DNA from: Lachnospiraceae bacterium UBA6987 | GTDB taxonomy: Bacteria; Bacillota; Clostridia; Lachnospirales; Lachnospiraceae | DNA: 64,000 nucleotides | Reading direction: 5' to 3' | Assembly (NCBI GenBank): GCA_002449955.1 | Contig: DJYD01000020.1 | Span: 1 to 64,000 of the forward strand | Program-made: the position numbers and the translations under genes | The notes under the pieces: generated by a model | What the model was told of the DNA's origin: nothing | What the model saw: the letters and a program-made list of their open reading frames with translations, nothing else | Databases searched by the model: none | Shown here: piece by piece, positions 34,308 to 43,400 of the stretch | Layout of the letters: the number at the start of each line of letters is the position of its first letter | How positions within the stretch are numbered: position 1 is the first letter of the stretch

Positions 34308-35851
34308 TTCGCGGTCCCTCCCTTCGCTGCGTCCATTGCCGCCTTGGTATACTTGGCCGCGGCTCTGCCGTTCGTTACGGCCGGGCCCATGCCGTTTCCG
34401 CTCATGCCGGTCGCGCAGGCAAATTCGAGGCCTTCGATGAAGTGGTCCTCTTCACGCATCTGGAGTCTGGCCACCGCATGGTTGTCGATCGAATGGGTAT
34501 AGCCGTAGATGCTGCCTTTCCAGGAGCCGAGGTAATGGGCGATCGTTGCCGGCGTGGAGACCTCGATCTCTTCGATGCGGTCGTGGATCGTGACGCCGGA
34601 GACGCGTTCGTACTCCGCGATCATCTCGCGGGCAAGCTTTTCCTTGTAGGCGTGATAGTCTTCTTCCTTCATGTCCAGGAAGCCCTGTACGCGCGGCAGC
34701 GTCGTGATGGAAAACTGCGTATAGCCCTTAGGCGTGCAGTCCGGATTGGACAGGTTCAGGCAGATGCTGGTCAGGTACTTGAACGGACCGGCCGTCAGTC
34801 CTTCCGCACGCAGATCGGCGGATTCCATCGAATCGGCCTGGAAGATGTTGTAATCCTTGATCCCGATCTCTTCGGGCGTCCCTTTCAGGATCATCATGAC
34901 CGAGCAGGTCGTCACGGAAAGCTTCATGCCGTTGATGAACTTGACGGCGCCTTCCGGCACCTCCGAAGCCGGTTCGATCATCTGGGTGTAGACGCGGTTC
35001 GGATAGGCAGCGCTGATGACGTAGTCGCAGTGAATCACGTCGCCGCGCTTCGTGCGCACGCCGGTCACTTTTCCGTTCTTTACCAGGATCTTTTCGACTT
35101 CCTGGCGGAATTCGATCTGGGCGCCGTTCTCTTCAACTTTTCTTTCCAGCTTCATGCTCATCTCATGCGAGAAGCCGCGGCACACATAGGAGCCGCCGCG
35201 GAAATAGTCGGCCATCAGGAAGGCATAGATCGTAAACGGCAGGTTGTCAATCGGCTCGCCTACGTAGATCCAGTAGGGGGTAAGGATATCCACGACGTCC
35301 TGCGGGAAGCCCCAGGTGTCAATGACTTCCTTCGCGGTATAGCCTGCGGTCTTGACGAAATCCGGGTGCTTTAAGAGCATCTGCAGCTTGCTCATCGAGT
35401 GCGTGGACAGGTAATTCATCGAATCATACACCGTGTTGCACAGGAGCATGAACTGATAGACCTTCTCGCCCCAGCCGGGGTATTTCGCATTGATCTCGTC
35501 CGCCATCGTGCGGAAGCCGGCATGCAGCGTGATGTCGATGTTCTTCTTCGGCTCCACGAAGCGGTAGGCTTCGGGAACGCGCAGCCAGTCGATATCCACG
35601 CCCATCTCATCGAAGAACTGTCCGACCTTCAGACGGTCCTCCTTCGGTCCGATCGACATCATCTCATGCAGCGTTGCCTCGATCTCGAAGCCGTCACGCA
35701 CGAATGAGGTCGCAAGGCCGCCGGGCAGGTTGTGCTTTTCCAGGATCAGGATGTCCTTCACCCCGAAGGCCTGCAGCTGCAGCGCAGCCGAAAGGCCGGC
35801 TAACGCCCCGCCGATGATGACCACCTGATAATGATCTTTATAAAAGCTCAT
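34304..35851 (-). CDS. Phytoene desaturase / retinol saturase-like FAD oxidoreductase
   Basis: A 515-residue flavoprotein with the dinucleotide-binding start YQVVIIGGALAGLSAALQLQAFGVKDILILEKHNLPGGLATSF and C-terminal GLEFACATGMSGNGMGPAVTNGRAAAKYTKAA. This is the CrtI/RetSat/amine-oxidase superfamily. Members desaturate, saturate or isomerise C=C bonds in long lipids. There are no carotenoid synthesis genes here, so phytoene is not the likely substrate. With a linoleate-isomerase-like gene upstream and a reductase downstream, an unsaturated fatty acid is my preferred substrate. AAGGA lies seven bases before the ATG at 35849-35851. Confidence 0.82.
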   Translation of the reverse strand: MSFYKDHYQVVIIGGALAGLSAALQLQAFGVKDILILEKHNLPGGLATSFVRDGFEIEATLHEMMSIGPKEDRLKVGQFFDEMGVDIDWLRVPEAYRFVEPKKNIDITLHAGFRTMADEINAKYPGWGEKVYQFMLLCNTVYDSMNYLSTHSMSKLQMLLKHPDFVKTAGYTAKEVIDTWGFPQDVVDILTPYWIYVGEPIDNLPFTIYAFLMADYFRGGSYVCRGFSHEMSMKLERKVEENGAQIEFRQEVEKILVKNGKVTGVRTKRGDVIHCDYVISAAYPNRVYTQMIEPASEVPEGAVKFINGMKLSVTTCSVMMILKGTPEEIGIKDYNIFQADSMESADLRAEGLTAGPFKYLTSICLNLSNPDCTPKGYTQFSITTLPRVQGFLDMKEEDYHAYKEKLAREMIAEYERVSGVTIHDRIEEIEVSTPATIAHYLGSWKGSIYGYTHSIDNHAVARLQMREEDHFIEGLEFACATGMSGNGMGPAVTNGRAAAKYTKAAMDAAKGGTAK

Positions 35852-35871
35852 ATCTGTTCCTTTCATAGTAA

Positions 35872-35903
35872 ACAGGCCGCCTGCATGACTGTAAGCGGCC
35901 TGT
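35872..35903. other. Intergenic hairpin inside the flavoenzyme operon
   Basis: Perfect 9-bp arms ACAGGCCGC and GCGGCCTGT surround a 14-base loop, between the isomerase-like and CrtI-like genes. There is no proper U-tract, so I read it as an mRNA processing or stability element rather than a full terminator. Confidence 0.5.
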
Positions 35904-35917
35904 GCATAAGCTTCCTC

Positions 35918-37303
35918 TTAGAAGAAGCGGTCGACCAGTTCGCGGGAGTATTCCGCGGTCTCGTCCATATCGCCGAAGGCCATGATCTCGCCGGCATAGT
36001 AGGTGTCATACTTGCCCTGCATCGCTTCGACCTTGTCATACCAGCCGCTCTTATAGTCATCGGAGAAGACGTGCGGGAAGTAATAGACGCTCCATTCATT
36101 GATGACATTCGAAGCAGGGTTGTGCATGGTCTTCAAATCATCCAGGACCATCTGGCGGCACTCATCGTAAGGGATCTCTTTCGTATCTTTGTGCTTGCGC
36201 AGCGCATAGGTGGTGATGACCTGGTCCTTGGTGTCTTTCCAGCGGCGGTAGTAGACCATCAGGTGGCCGAGGCGTTCCTTCTTCATGTTTTCAAACACGT
36301 AGTAGGAGATCTCGGGGTGATCTTCGGGCTTGGTCTCCACGGCCAGAACATCGTAGCGTTCATAGTCAATCTTTGAGAACAGGGTCTTCTCATCTTCACG
36401 CGCATCGAAGTAGTCGACCATGCCGACCTGTCCGTCCGTGCGCTTGTTCGGGATATACAGCGGAGCCGTCACGATGATCTTGTCGTACTCTTCAACCTGG
36501 CCGTTCACGGTCACATAGACCTTGCCGTCCCTGCGCTCGACCTTTTCGATCTTCGAATTCAGGCGGGCAGGATTCTTCAGCTTATTGTTCAGGCTTTCCC
36601 AGATGAACTGCGTGCCGTCCTTCCAGGTCCACAGATTGACTTTCACGAAGTTCATGCAGGTCTGGAAATCGAGGTATTTCAGAACATAGGCAGCCGGGAT
36701 CTCATCGAAATAGCCGTAGCCGAAGGAGGTATACGGTCCGATCCAGACGTCCTGGGTCAGTTCCACGCCGTTCAGCTTGCAGAATTCGCTGAAAGGCAGG
36801 CACAGATCCTTCAGGTTGGGGTTTACGCCCTCGACCTTTTCACGGCCGGGCGTGCAGGCATAACCGTCATAGCGGCCTTCGGCAACGCCGCGGTGGCCGT
36901 TCAGGTCGTAGCCTTTATATTTGGTCTCCAGGATCTCGCCGAGCTTCTTGATCTGCTTCTTCATCTTCAGCAGACGCGGGATCTTCAGGATGTTTTTCTT
37001 CGGTTCGAAGGGTTCGATCACTTCGCCCTTGCTGTTCTTGTAGTTGCGGTTCAGCTTCGGCCCGTCATGGGTGATGCCGCAGAATTCCTCAACGTCATGG
37101 ACAGCATAATAAGACGGAACACCCATGATGGCGCCCATCTCATAACGTCTGCCGTTGTAATGAGGGGACCAGCACTTGCCGCCGACGCGGTCAAGACGTT
37201 CCAGAATCGTGTAATTGGTGTATCCTTTCTGTTCCAGATACATCCCCGCGGATAACCCCGCAGGGCCGCCGCCTACGATACAGATACGTGCGTTTTTATC
37301 CAT
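35918..37303 (-). CDS. FAD-dependent polyunsaturated fatty acid isomerase-like protein
   Basis: The 461 residues resemble, from memory, the Cutibacterium acnes linoleate 10E,12Z isomerase (PAI). Shared features include ICIVGGGPAGLSAGMYLEQKG, GGKCWSPHYNGRRYEMGAIMGVPSYY, and KYKGYDLNGH. GYGYFDEIPAAYVLKYLDF, NLWTWKDGTQ, and YFPHVFSDDYKSGWYDKVEAMQ also match. PAI shifts a double bond to make conjugated linoleate with FAD as an internal hydride carrier. Compared with PAI there is an inserted stretch near residues 115-150. The ATG at 37301-37303 follows GGAGG by five bases. It heads a three-gene operon. The substrate is inferred by similarity. Confidence 0.8.
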   Translation of the reverse strand: MDKNARICIVGGGPAGLSAGMYLEQKGYTNYTILERLDRVGGKCWSPHYNGRRYEMGAIMGVPSYYAVHDVEEFCGITHDGPKLNRNYKNSKGEVIEPFEPKKNILKIPRLLKMKKQIKKLGEILETKYKGYDLNGHRGVAEGRYDGYACTPGREKVEGVNPNLKDLCLPFSEFCKLNGVELTQDVWIGPYTSFGYGYFDEIPAAYVLKYLDFQTCMNFVKVNLWTWKDGTQFIWESLNNKLKNPARLNSKIEKVERRDGKVYVTVNGQVEEYDKIIVTAPLYIPNKRTDGQVGMVDYFDAREDEKTLFSKIDYERYDVLAVETKPEDHPEISYYVFENMKKERLGHLMVYYRRWKDTKDQVITTYALRKHKDTKEIPYDECRQMVLDDLKTMHNPASNVINEWSVYYFPHVFSDDYKSGWYDKVEAMQGKYDTYYAGEIMAFGDMDETAEYSRELVDRFF

Positions 37304-37317
37304 AATTACCTCCAAAT

Positions 37318-37350
37318 ATGGTTTTCGAAACCATTTGCGGATTTATTATA
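37318..37350 (-). promoter_or_regulatory. Promoter and operator palindrome of the flavoenzyme operon
   Basis: A -10 TATAAT lies at 37350-37345 on the minus strand; no good -35 is visible at the standard distance. A perfect inverted repeat ATGGTTT-TCG-AAACCAT (37318-37334) lies immediately downstream, across the expected first transcribed bases. It is a good operator candidate for an unidentified repressor. Confidence 0.6.
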
Positions 37351-37515
37351 CTGCGTCTGTTGGAAAAATGCACCCGTTTTTTTCAGAATCAGGATATATT
37401 TTTTTAACAAAATAATCACAGCAGAGAAAAGGAAGCTCCTGCCCGCTCAGCGGGAAAGGGTCAGCCCGGCATCATTTGATCAGAGATAATATTTTTCAAA
37501 TCAGGGTGCAGCATA

Positions 37516-37552
37516 AAAAGGATCTCCTGTTCCGAAAACAGGAGATCCTTTT
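37516..37552 (-). terminator. Terminator of the antiporter gene
   Basis: A perfect 16-bp stem (37516-37531 with 37537-37552) with a 5-base loop ends in AAAA/TTTT. It lies directly downstream of the minus-strand antiporter gene. The rest of the gap up to the flavoenzyme promoter (37353-37515) shows nothing I can name. Confidence 0.9.
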
Positions 37553-37560
37553 CGCTCTCT

Positions 37561-38892
37561 TCAGCGTGACGAAAGCTGCCTTTCTCTTCGGGACTTCAGG
37601 AGCGGTTTGTCCTTGACCTCCGCCAGTTTCTGTTCCCGGCGTCCGAGTACTTCGGCAGGCTTGGGCTTAATATCGCCTGATCTGGTAAGAGCCCACTTGG
37701 TCATCAGAGGACCGGCGATCTCATAGACCAGAACGGTGAAGAGGATGATATTTCGGATCAGCGGGCCGTCTCCGGGAAGCTGGTCGGCAGTCACGCACAT
37801 GCCGAGCGCTACGCCGGCCTGCGGAAAGAGCGTGATGCCAAGATAACGGACGACTTCCTTGCTGCAGTTTACGGCTTTCGAAGACAGGCGCGCGCCGAAG
37901 TATTTCCCGAGGCAGCGGGTCAGGATATATACCAGTCCGATAAGCATGATGCTGCCTCTGCTGAAGACGGAGAGGTTGAAGCCGGCGCCGCTTAATACGA
38001 AGAACAGTACCAGAACAGGAACAGACCAGCGGTTGGCGCGGCCCATAAGGTCTTCCGCGAGCGGAGAAATGTTGACAAAAATCGTTCCCAGCATCATACA
38101 GACCAGCAGAGACGAGAAACCGACCGTCACAGGCCCGGCTTTGAACGAGAGCTTGGAAAGGCCCACGGTCAGGATGATAAAGGTGATCGTCATGGACAGA
38201 CGGTTTGAGTTGGAATGGAACATGGTTTCCAGCTTTTTAAGGACCATGCCAGCGGCAGCGCCGAGCAGCAGGGACAGAACGATCTCCAGAAGCGGGTCGG
38301 CCAGGATCGAGATCAGATCCGCACGGCCGGAGCTGAGGGCTTTGGCAATGCCGAAGGAAACGGCAAAGACGATGAGCCCGACGGCATCGTCCAGTGCGAC
38401 TATGGGCAGGAGCAGGCTCGTAAGTTCGCCTTTGGCCTTATACTGCCGGACCACCATGAGAGTCGCGGCAGGCGCTGTAGCGGCAGCGATAGCGCCAAGC
38501 GTGATCGCCGCGGGCAGCGAGAGCGTCTGCGGCATAAGAAAATGGATGCCGATCATCGCCAGGTCAACGACGACCGTCGTAAATACCGCCTGCACGATGC
38601 CGATGATCGCAGCCTGGCGGCCTGTCTTTCTTAGCGCGGTCAGATTGAATTCGGAGCCGATGGAAAAGGCGATAAAGCCAAGAGCGACATCGGAGAAGAC
38701 GGAAAGTGCTTCTACGTCGTTGTTGCTGACAAAGCCGAGCCCGGGAATGCCCAGACGGCCAAGCACGAAGGGACCGGCCAGGATGCCGGCAATCAGATAA
38801 GCGGTAACGTCGGGCAGTTTAAAACGGCTGAACAACCTTGTCATCATGAGTCCGGCAAAGAGTGCTGTCGCTATGGAAAGCAGCGTGACCAT
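37561..38892 (-). CDS. Cation:proton antiporter (CPA2, Kef/NapA-like)
   Basis: A 443-residue membrane protein with about 12-13 helices: LLSIATALFAGLMMTRLFSRFKLPDVTAYLIAGILAGPFVLG at the start, and AITLGAIAAATAPAATLMVVRQY. LPIVALDDAVGLIVFAVSFGIAKAL carries the adjacent acidic residues (DD) that bind the ion in NapA/NhaA-type exchangers. It lacks the TrkA domains of KefB/C; the short tail is basic. It exchanges Na+ or K+ for H+. An ATG at 38890-38892 is preferred over a TTG two codons upstream. Confidence 0.9.
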   Translation of the reverse strand: MVTLLSIATALFAGLMMTRLFSRFKLPDVTAYLIAGILAGPFVLGRLGIPGLGFVSNNDVEALSVFSDVALGFIAFSIGSEFNLTALRKTGRQAAIIGIVQAVFTTVVVDLAMIGIHFLMPQTLSLPAAITLGAIAAATAPAATLMVVRQYKAKGELTSLLLPIVALDDAVGLIVFAVSFGIAKALSSGRADLISILADPLLEIVLSLLLGAAAGMVLKKLETMFHSNSNRLSMTITFIILTVGLSKLSFKAGPVTVGFSSLLVCMMLGTIFVNISPLAEDLMGRANRWSVPVLVLFFVLSGAGFNLSVFSRGSIMLIGLVYILTRCLGKYFGARLSSKAVNCSKEVVRYLGITLFPQAGVALGMCVTADQLPGDGPLIRNIILFTVLVYEIAGPLMTKWALTRSGDIKPKPAEVLGRREQKLAEVKDKPLLKSRRERQLSSR

Positions 38893-39000
38893 AATCAAAA
38901 ACCTTCTTTCCGGGAGCGTTGCGCCCCACAGACGCCTAGTGTATCACCTTTTCTGAAAAAAGCAACAGCTGCCTTTGGCTTGCTCTCCTGAGGCCTCACA

Positions 39001-39105
39001 GAGAACCCCGTCGGGGTTCTCATCCGCCGTACCGTTTTATTGCAAAGGCCGGCTGTTAGCCGGCTTTTGCAATAAAAAGATCCGCTGGTCTTCCGCGGAT
39101 CTTTT
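39001..39105. terminator. Cluster of three hairpins downstream of the GlsB-type gene
   Basis: Three consecutive stems are seen. The first is GAGAACCCCG/CGGGGTTCTC (39001-39021, one-base loop). The second is a 20-bp stem with one mismatch (39035-39054 with 39058-39077, GTT loop). The third is AAAAGATCCGC/GCGGATCTTTT (39075-39105). The third is followed by T-rich sequence on the minus strand and should be the main terminator. The second overlaps its right end and may be a back-up. Confidence 0.75.
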
Positions 39106-39129
39106 CGGCGAGATGATATCACCTCAGGC

Positions 39130-39375
39130 TTACTTTTTCAGTTTGCGGACCGCCCAGATGACCAGGCAGGCGCCGGCTACGGAGATCAGAATCCCGCCGA
39201 TGCTGATCTTATTGGCATGGATGCCGATCAGCGCGGCCAGAAAACGGCCGACTACGGAACCTGCGATGCCGAGCAGGGCGTTTATCCAAAAACCGTTCTT
39301 GCTGTTCATAAGAATACCTGCCAGCCAGCCGACGAGCGCGCCGACACAGACGCTGATGAGAATGTTCCAGAGCAT
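39130..39375 (-). CDS. GlsB/YeaQ/YmgE-type transglycosylase-associated membrane protein
   Basis: An 81-residue protein of three membrane segments rich in Gly: VCVGALVGWLAGILMNSKNGFWINALLGIAGSVVGRFLAALIG, then ISIGGILISVAGACLVIWAVRKLKK. This matches the small stress-related family whose molecular role is unknown. It lies 21 bp after the glutamate-cyclase-like gene and is probably co-transcribed with it. Confidence 0.88.
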   Translation of the reverse strand: MLWNILISVCVGALVGWLAGILMNSKNGFWINALLGIAGSVVGRFLAALIGIHANKISIGGILISVAGACLVIWAVRKLKK

Positions 39376-39396
39376 TTGTAATACCTCCTTAAATGC

Positions 39397-40311
39397 TTAC
39401 ATCAGTTTTTTAACTGTATTATTTACGATCTTCCGCACTTCATTCAGCACGGCAAGATGGACCTCCATGGGCAGATCGTCCACGGTCTCTTCCGCTTTCG
39501 CGGTGCAGCCGTCGGCGCCGCCTGAAGCAATGACGGCCTGAAGCATCTTCCTTTCCGTCTCCGGGGAAGGAAGCAGGTCTTTTCCGTAAAGGACAGACAG
39601 CACGGCGGCGATCCCCCAGCCCCACCAGTTTGAGACACCGGAGACCAGTGCGATATCTGCCGCTTCATCGGCGCAAATCAGTTCTCCGTGAGGAACTCTT
39701 TCTTCAATAAGCGGCCGCAGCGCGCCCATGCCCAGTTCGTTGCCCCCGTCTCCCACGGAGATGATTTCCGCAGCATGCCTGTGGGCAGCCGGAATGACGC
39801 TGTCCGTATCCGTGATCATATCATCGATCACGATGCCCCGCATGTTGCGAAAGCTGCCGTCTCTCGCCTTTCCGGGTCGTTCGAGCGTGATCAGATGGGT
39901 CGGCCGAAAATCTGCAAAGAGCTTTTCGAAGAATTCCTGCTGTCCGTTTTCCGGCACTGCCACCACGGGGCTGTCACAGCTCCTAGCCTCAAGCGCCGCC
40001 GCGATCTGCGGCAGGCAGGTCCGATCAGTCAGCACCGTTACCCCGCTGCCACTTTCCTCCAGCGCCCGCGCGATGTTCGCAGTGCCGGAAGGGCCATCCG
40101 TCTCACCCGTGAAGCTTCCGTCTGGAAGGCGTACCGGGAAACCGCTTAACAGCACGGCGCGCCGGACTTTCGAAAGTGATATCGCCAGCTGTCCTGCAGG
40201 CGTTTCGATCGCGCCTGAAAGCAGACCGCGGCCGCCGGGATCTCTCCCGACTGCCTCTGCGATATCAAGTATTGCTTTTTCGGCTTTTTCAATCACTGCT
40301 GCGGGCATCAT
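39397..40311 (-). CDS. D-glutamate cyclase-like protein (DUF4392)
   Basis: A 304-residue soluble protein. It has ETPAGQLAISLSKV, VLLSGFPVRLPDGSFTGETDGPSGTANIARAL, HLITLERPGKARDG, and VGDGGNELGMGAL, with SNWWGWGIAAVLSVLYG near the end. These match the C-terminal D-glutamate cyclase domain known from DUF4392 proteins, which convert D-glutamate to 5-oxo-D-proline. AAGGAG lies six bases before the ATG at 40309-40311 (a second ATG follows at once). The physiological role in this organism is unknown. Confidence 0.82.
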   Translation of the reverse strand: MMPAAVIEKAEKAILDIAEAVGRDPGGRGLLSGAIETPAGQLAISLSKVRRAVLLSGFPVRLPDGSFTGETDGPSGTANIARALEESGSGVTVLTDRTCLPQIAAALEARSCDSPVVAVPENGQQEFFEKLFADFRPTHLITLERPGKARDGSFRNMRGIVIDDMITDTDSVIPAAHRHAAEIISVGDGGNELGMGALRPLIEERVPHGELICADEAADIALVSGVSNWWGWGIAAVLSVLYGKDLLPSPETERKMLQAVIASGGADGCTAKAEETVDDLPMEVHLAVLNEVRKIVNNTVKKLM

Positions 40312-40402
40312 TTCCTGCTCCTTCGTTAAACAGATACGCAATATATTGTATCATAGCAGGAGTATAATGCAATAAGTATTGTCTCAAAAACTTTTTCCTG
40401 TA

Positions 40403-40431
40403 TTGTGAAAGAGAATCAGGGGTGCTATAAT
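40403..40431 (+). promoter_or_regulatory. Promoter of the TIR/RyR operon (extended -10)
   Basis: TTGTGA (40403-40408), 17 bp, TATAAT (40426-40431), preceded by TGC to give an extended -10. About 45 bp of leader remain before the start codon. Confidence 0.75.
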
Positions 40432-40477
40432 CACTTTATATTATGCGGTTTTGCATAAAACTGTTCCGGAGTATGCC

Positions 40478-43400
40478 ATGGAGAATCAAGTACAGTCAAG
40501 CGATATCCCCGAAATCAGCTATAAAGCATTTATCAGCTACCGTCATCTGGCGTTAGACAAAGAGGCGGCGGAAAGAATCCAAAAGGGAATTGAACATTAT
40601 ATTGTCCCGAAGGAATTCCGTCATCTGTCGGGCGGCAAAAAGCTCGGCAAAGTTTTCCGCGACGAAGATGAACTGCCGATTTCTTCCAATTTATCCGACA
40701 GCATCACCTATGCGCTTGATCACACGGAGTATCTGATCGTCATCTGCACGCCCGATCTGCCGAAGTCCAGATGGTGCGCACAGGAAATCCGGTACTTTCT
40801 GGAAACACACGATCGGAATCATATCATTGCCGTGCTTGCGGACGGAAGTCCTGAGGAATCCTTCTCGCCACATCTTCTCCATGAATATGATGAAGAGGGC
40901 AATATCACCGCTGATCTTGAACCGCTTGCAGCCAACATGGCAGGCGAAGGGCACAAACTGGATCCAAAAAGCTTTTCCAAGGAAATGATGCGCATCCGGG
41001 CGGCGCTCCTTGGCGTGCCGTTCGATTCGCTCTGGCAGCGGGAAAGACGCCGCAGAATGGTGCAGATCGCTTCCGGCATGGCTGTGATCATGGCCGGGCT
41101 TGCGGTCTTCCTAGGTGTAACGCTGAACAAGAACGCACAAATTCGCCGGCAGAACGAACAGATCCGTGAGCAGAACGCCCAGATCAGTGAACAAAACACC
41201 CAGATTCTTTCTCAAAATGAGGAAATCAACGAGAAAAACATCAGTATGCAGAAGCAGCTCTCCTCCATGCTTGTGGATGCCGGCAATGGGCTGCTGGAAG
41301 AATTTGATACACGCGGTGCAATCGCAAACGGTCTCGCTGCGATCGAAAATGACGATCCCGCCATCTATGATCATCGTGCCGAACAGCTTCTTCTCAATGC
41401 ACTCGGTGCCTTCAGCACCGGTGAAATGACCGGCGAGCTGATCCATGAACAGACGACCGATATCGTTGACATAGCCGTTCCGCTTCATAAGGACAGAGTC
41501 TATCTTGCCGATCTTGTCGGCAACATCAGCTGTCTGGATATAAACAGCGGAAAACTCCTTTGGTCGGAATCCTCTGTTTACGCTTCGCGTTTTGACGGTG
41601 AAGTGAAAACCCGTCTATTCCTTGCAGAAGACCAGGGTCTGCTTCTGTGCAAGAATTATTATAACCTTTCTGCTCTGTCTCTGGAAGACGGTTCTCTGGC
41701 CTGGAATTATGTCTATGAAAGCGCCAACAATATGTTTGCTCTTTCTGATGACGGAAACCGCATTGCGATCTTTGACCGTGCCGTGTATCTTCCTGAATTT
41801 GAACCTTCCAGGGAGATAGCCAGTGTGGAAGACTACAATCATATTACCGATCTGATTTTTTTGAGCAGCACGGACGGAACAGAAACGGGCCGTTTCGCTA
41901 TCGGTGAAGATCAGTCCATGCAGATCCCTTTCACCAGCAGTGACTTTTACGGCGCAACCTTTTCCGATAGCGGGAAATCCTTTGCCTGCGGCTTTGCGTA
42001 TGAAAGTGTTGAAGACAGAAAAACCGGACATTATGAGTATTACCTGATCAATTCCGATACTGCAGAACAACTTCGCCACGGCACATCCGCTTATTCCCTT
42101 GCTGCAAGTGATATCTTCTATGGTATCGCTATCGATGAGGCGACTACCAGTATGTTTGTCGCACAATACAACGCCGGATACGGAGGAATCCTCGTCTCCC
42201 ATTTTCACGGAGATACGCTTACCGTGGATAACATCCTGGTTGAACAGACCCTCAGGGGAAAAGGTGACCTCTTTGTGAATTATAACGATCTCGACATACA
42301 GCCGATGTGTTTCACAGACCATCTTGTCGTTATCGCCAGTGAGAATTCCGTTTTTATCTTGGATCGAAATACCACTACATTAAAGAAAAGCTTTGCTTTA
42401 AGCGGCAATGTGCTTGACATGCACTGGCTGGACAAAAAAGAAGAATGCATTGAAATCATCACATCGGCAGGAGAATATGCCTATTATGACCTGCAGCACG
42501 ATGACGGATGGTTCGATTCCTACAGAAAAGATGATCTGAAACAAAACAATAACGGCAAGGCTGCTATCCTTCTCAGACCAGCCTCAGGCAATACTTTGTC
42601 TGTTGAAGGCTTTCTGACTGTTCCTGCAGATCACTCCGGCCGCCTTGTCCGTGTACGCATGCAGAAAGACCCGCACATTCGTCACGATGCACTGACGGGA
42701 AACGCCTCGCTTTATCAAACCGCATTCTGCTCCTCTCCTTCCGGAGAAAGGGTTTTCCGCCTGACTTATGAGAACAAAAAGTGGGTTCTCAGTGCCTTTC
42801 AGGCCAAAACCGGAGTTCTTATCGCCCAGAACAAGTTCCCGGACGGCGACGGATTCTACAATCTGACAGAGATACACGCTATCGATGAAGAGCACGTGCT
42901 GGGCCGTTATATGATCATGCCGCTTGAAGGGGAAGCTGCTCCCATCCATGCGCTTAAGGACATGGTCTCCAGACTGCCCATTAAGTACGATGCCGCCAAG
43001 AGCTGCCGCCTGTATAACGGCCAGATCATGACGGTTGTCAATTTGTCCCGTTCCTCTATTATGCAGATTCCTTTTGACTATGTGGGGCTTGACGGCGCTA
43101 CGGTCCTCGCCATCAACGAGCCGGAAAACCGTGTCATGTTTCAGAACCGTTCCGTATTTGAGATCGGCACCAATGGCTACGAACTCGGTTACGGAATCTA
43201 TCAGCTTTTAGACGAATCCGAGAAAACCTTGACTGCCTCTGAAGAACCGGCATATGTTTTGTTTGACGCGATCGGGGAGAAGCGTTACATTATTCCTGAT
43301 GCTGCTCCCGCTGCCGAACAGCATGTTTCCGTGGGCACAGTGGACCCCGTTTTTATCTGCGGCGATGATGTGGGCTGCGTATGGCTTTATGATATTCCAA

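Noticed and set aside
33069..35374. Long plus-strand open frames opposite the reductase and CrtI-like genes
   Set aside because: They arise from the GC-rich codon use of the minus-strand flavoenzymes. Their translations are Arg/His/Asp-rich with no domains, and the minus-strand genes have clear cofactor motifs.
34304..35851. Carotenoid biosynthesis (crtI)
   Set aside because: No phytoene synthase or isoprenoid gene is present, and the partners are a linoleate-isomerase-like protein and a reductase. The superfamily is broad.
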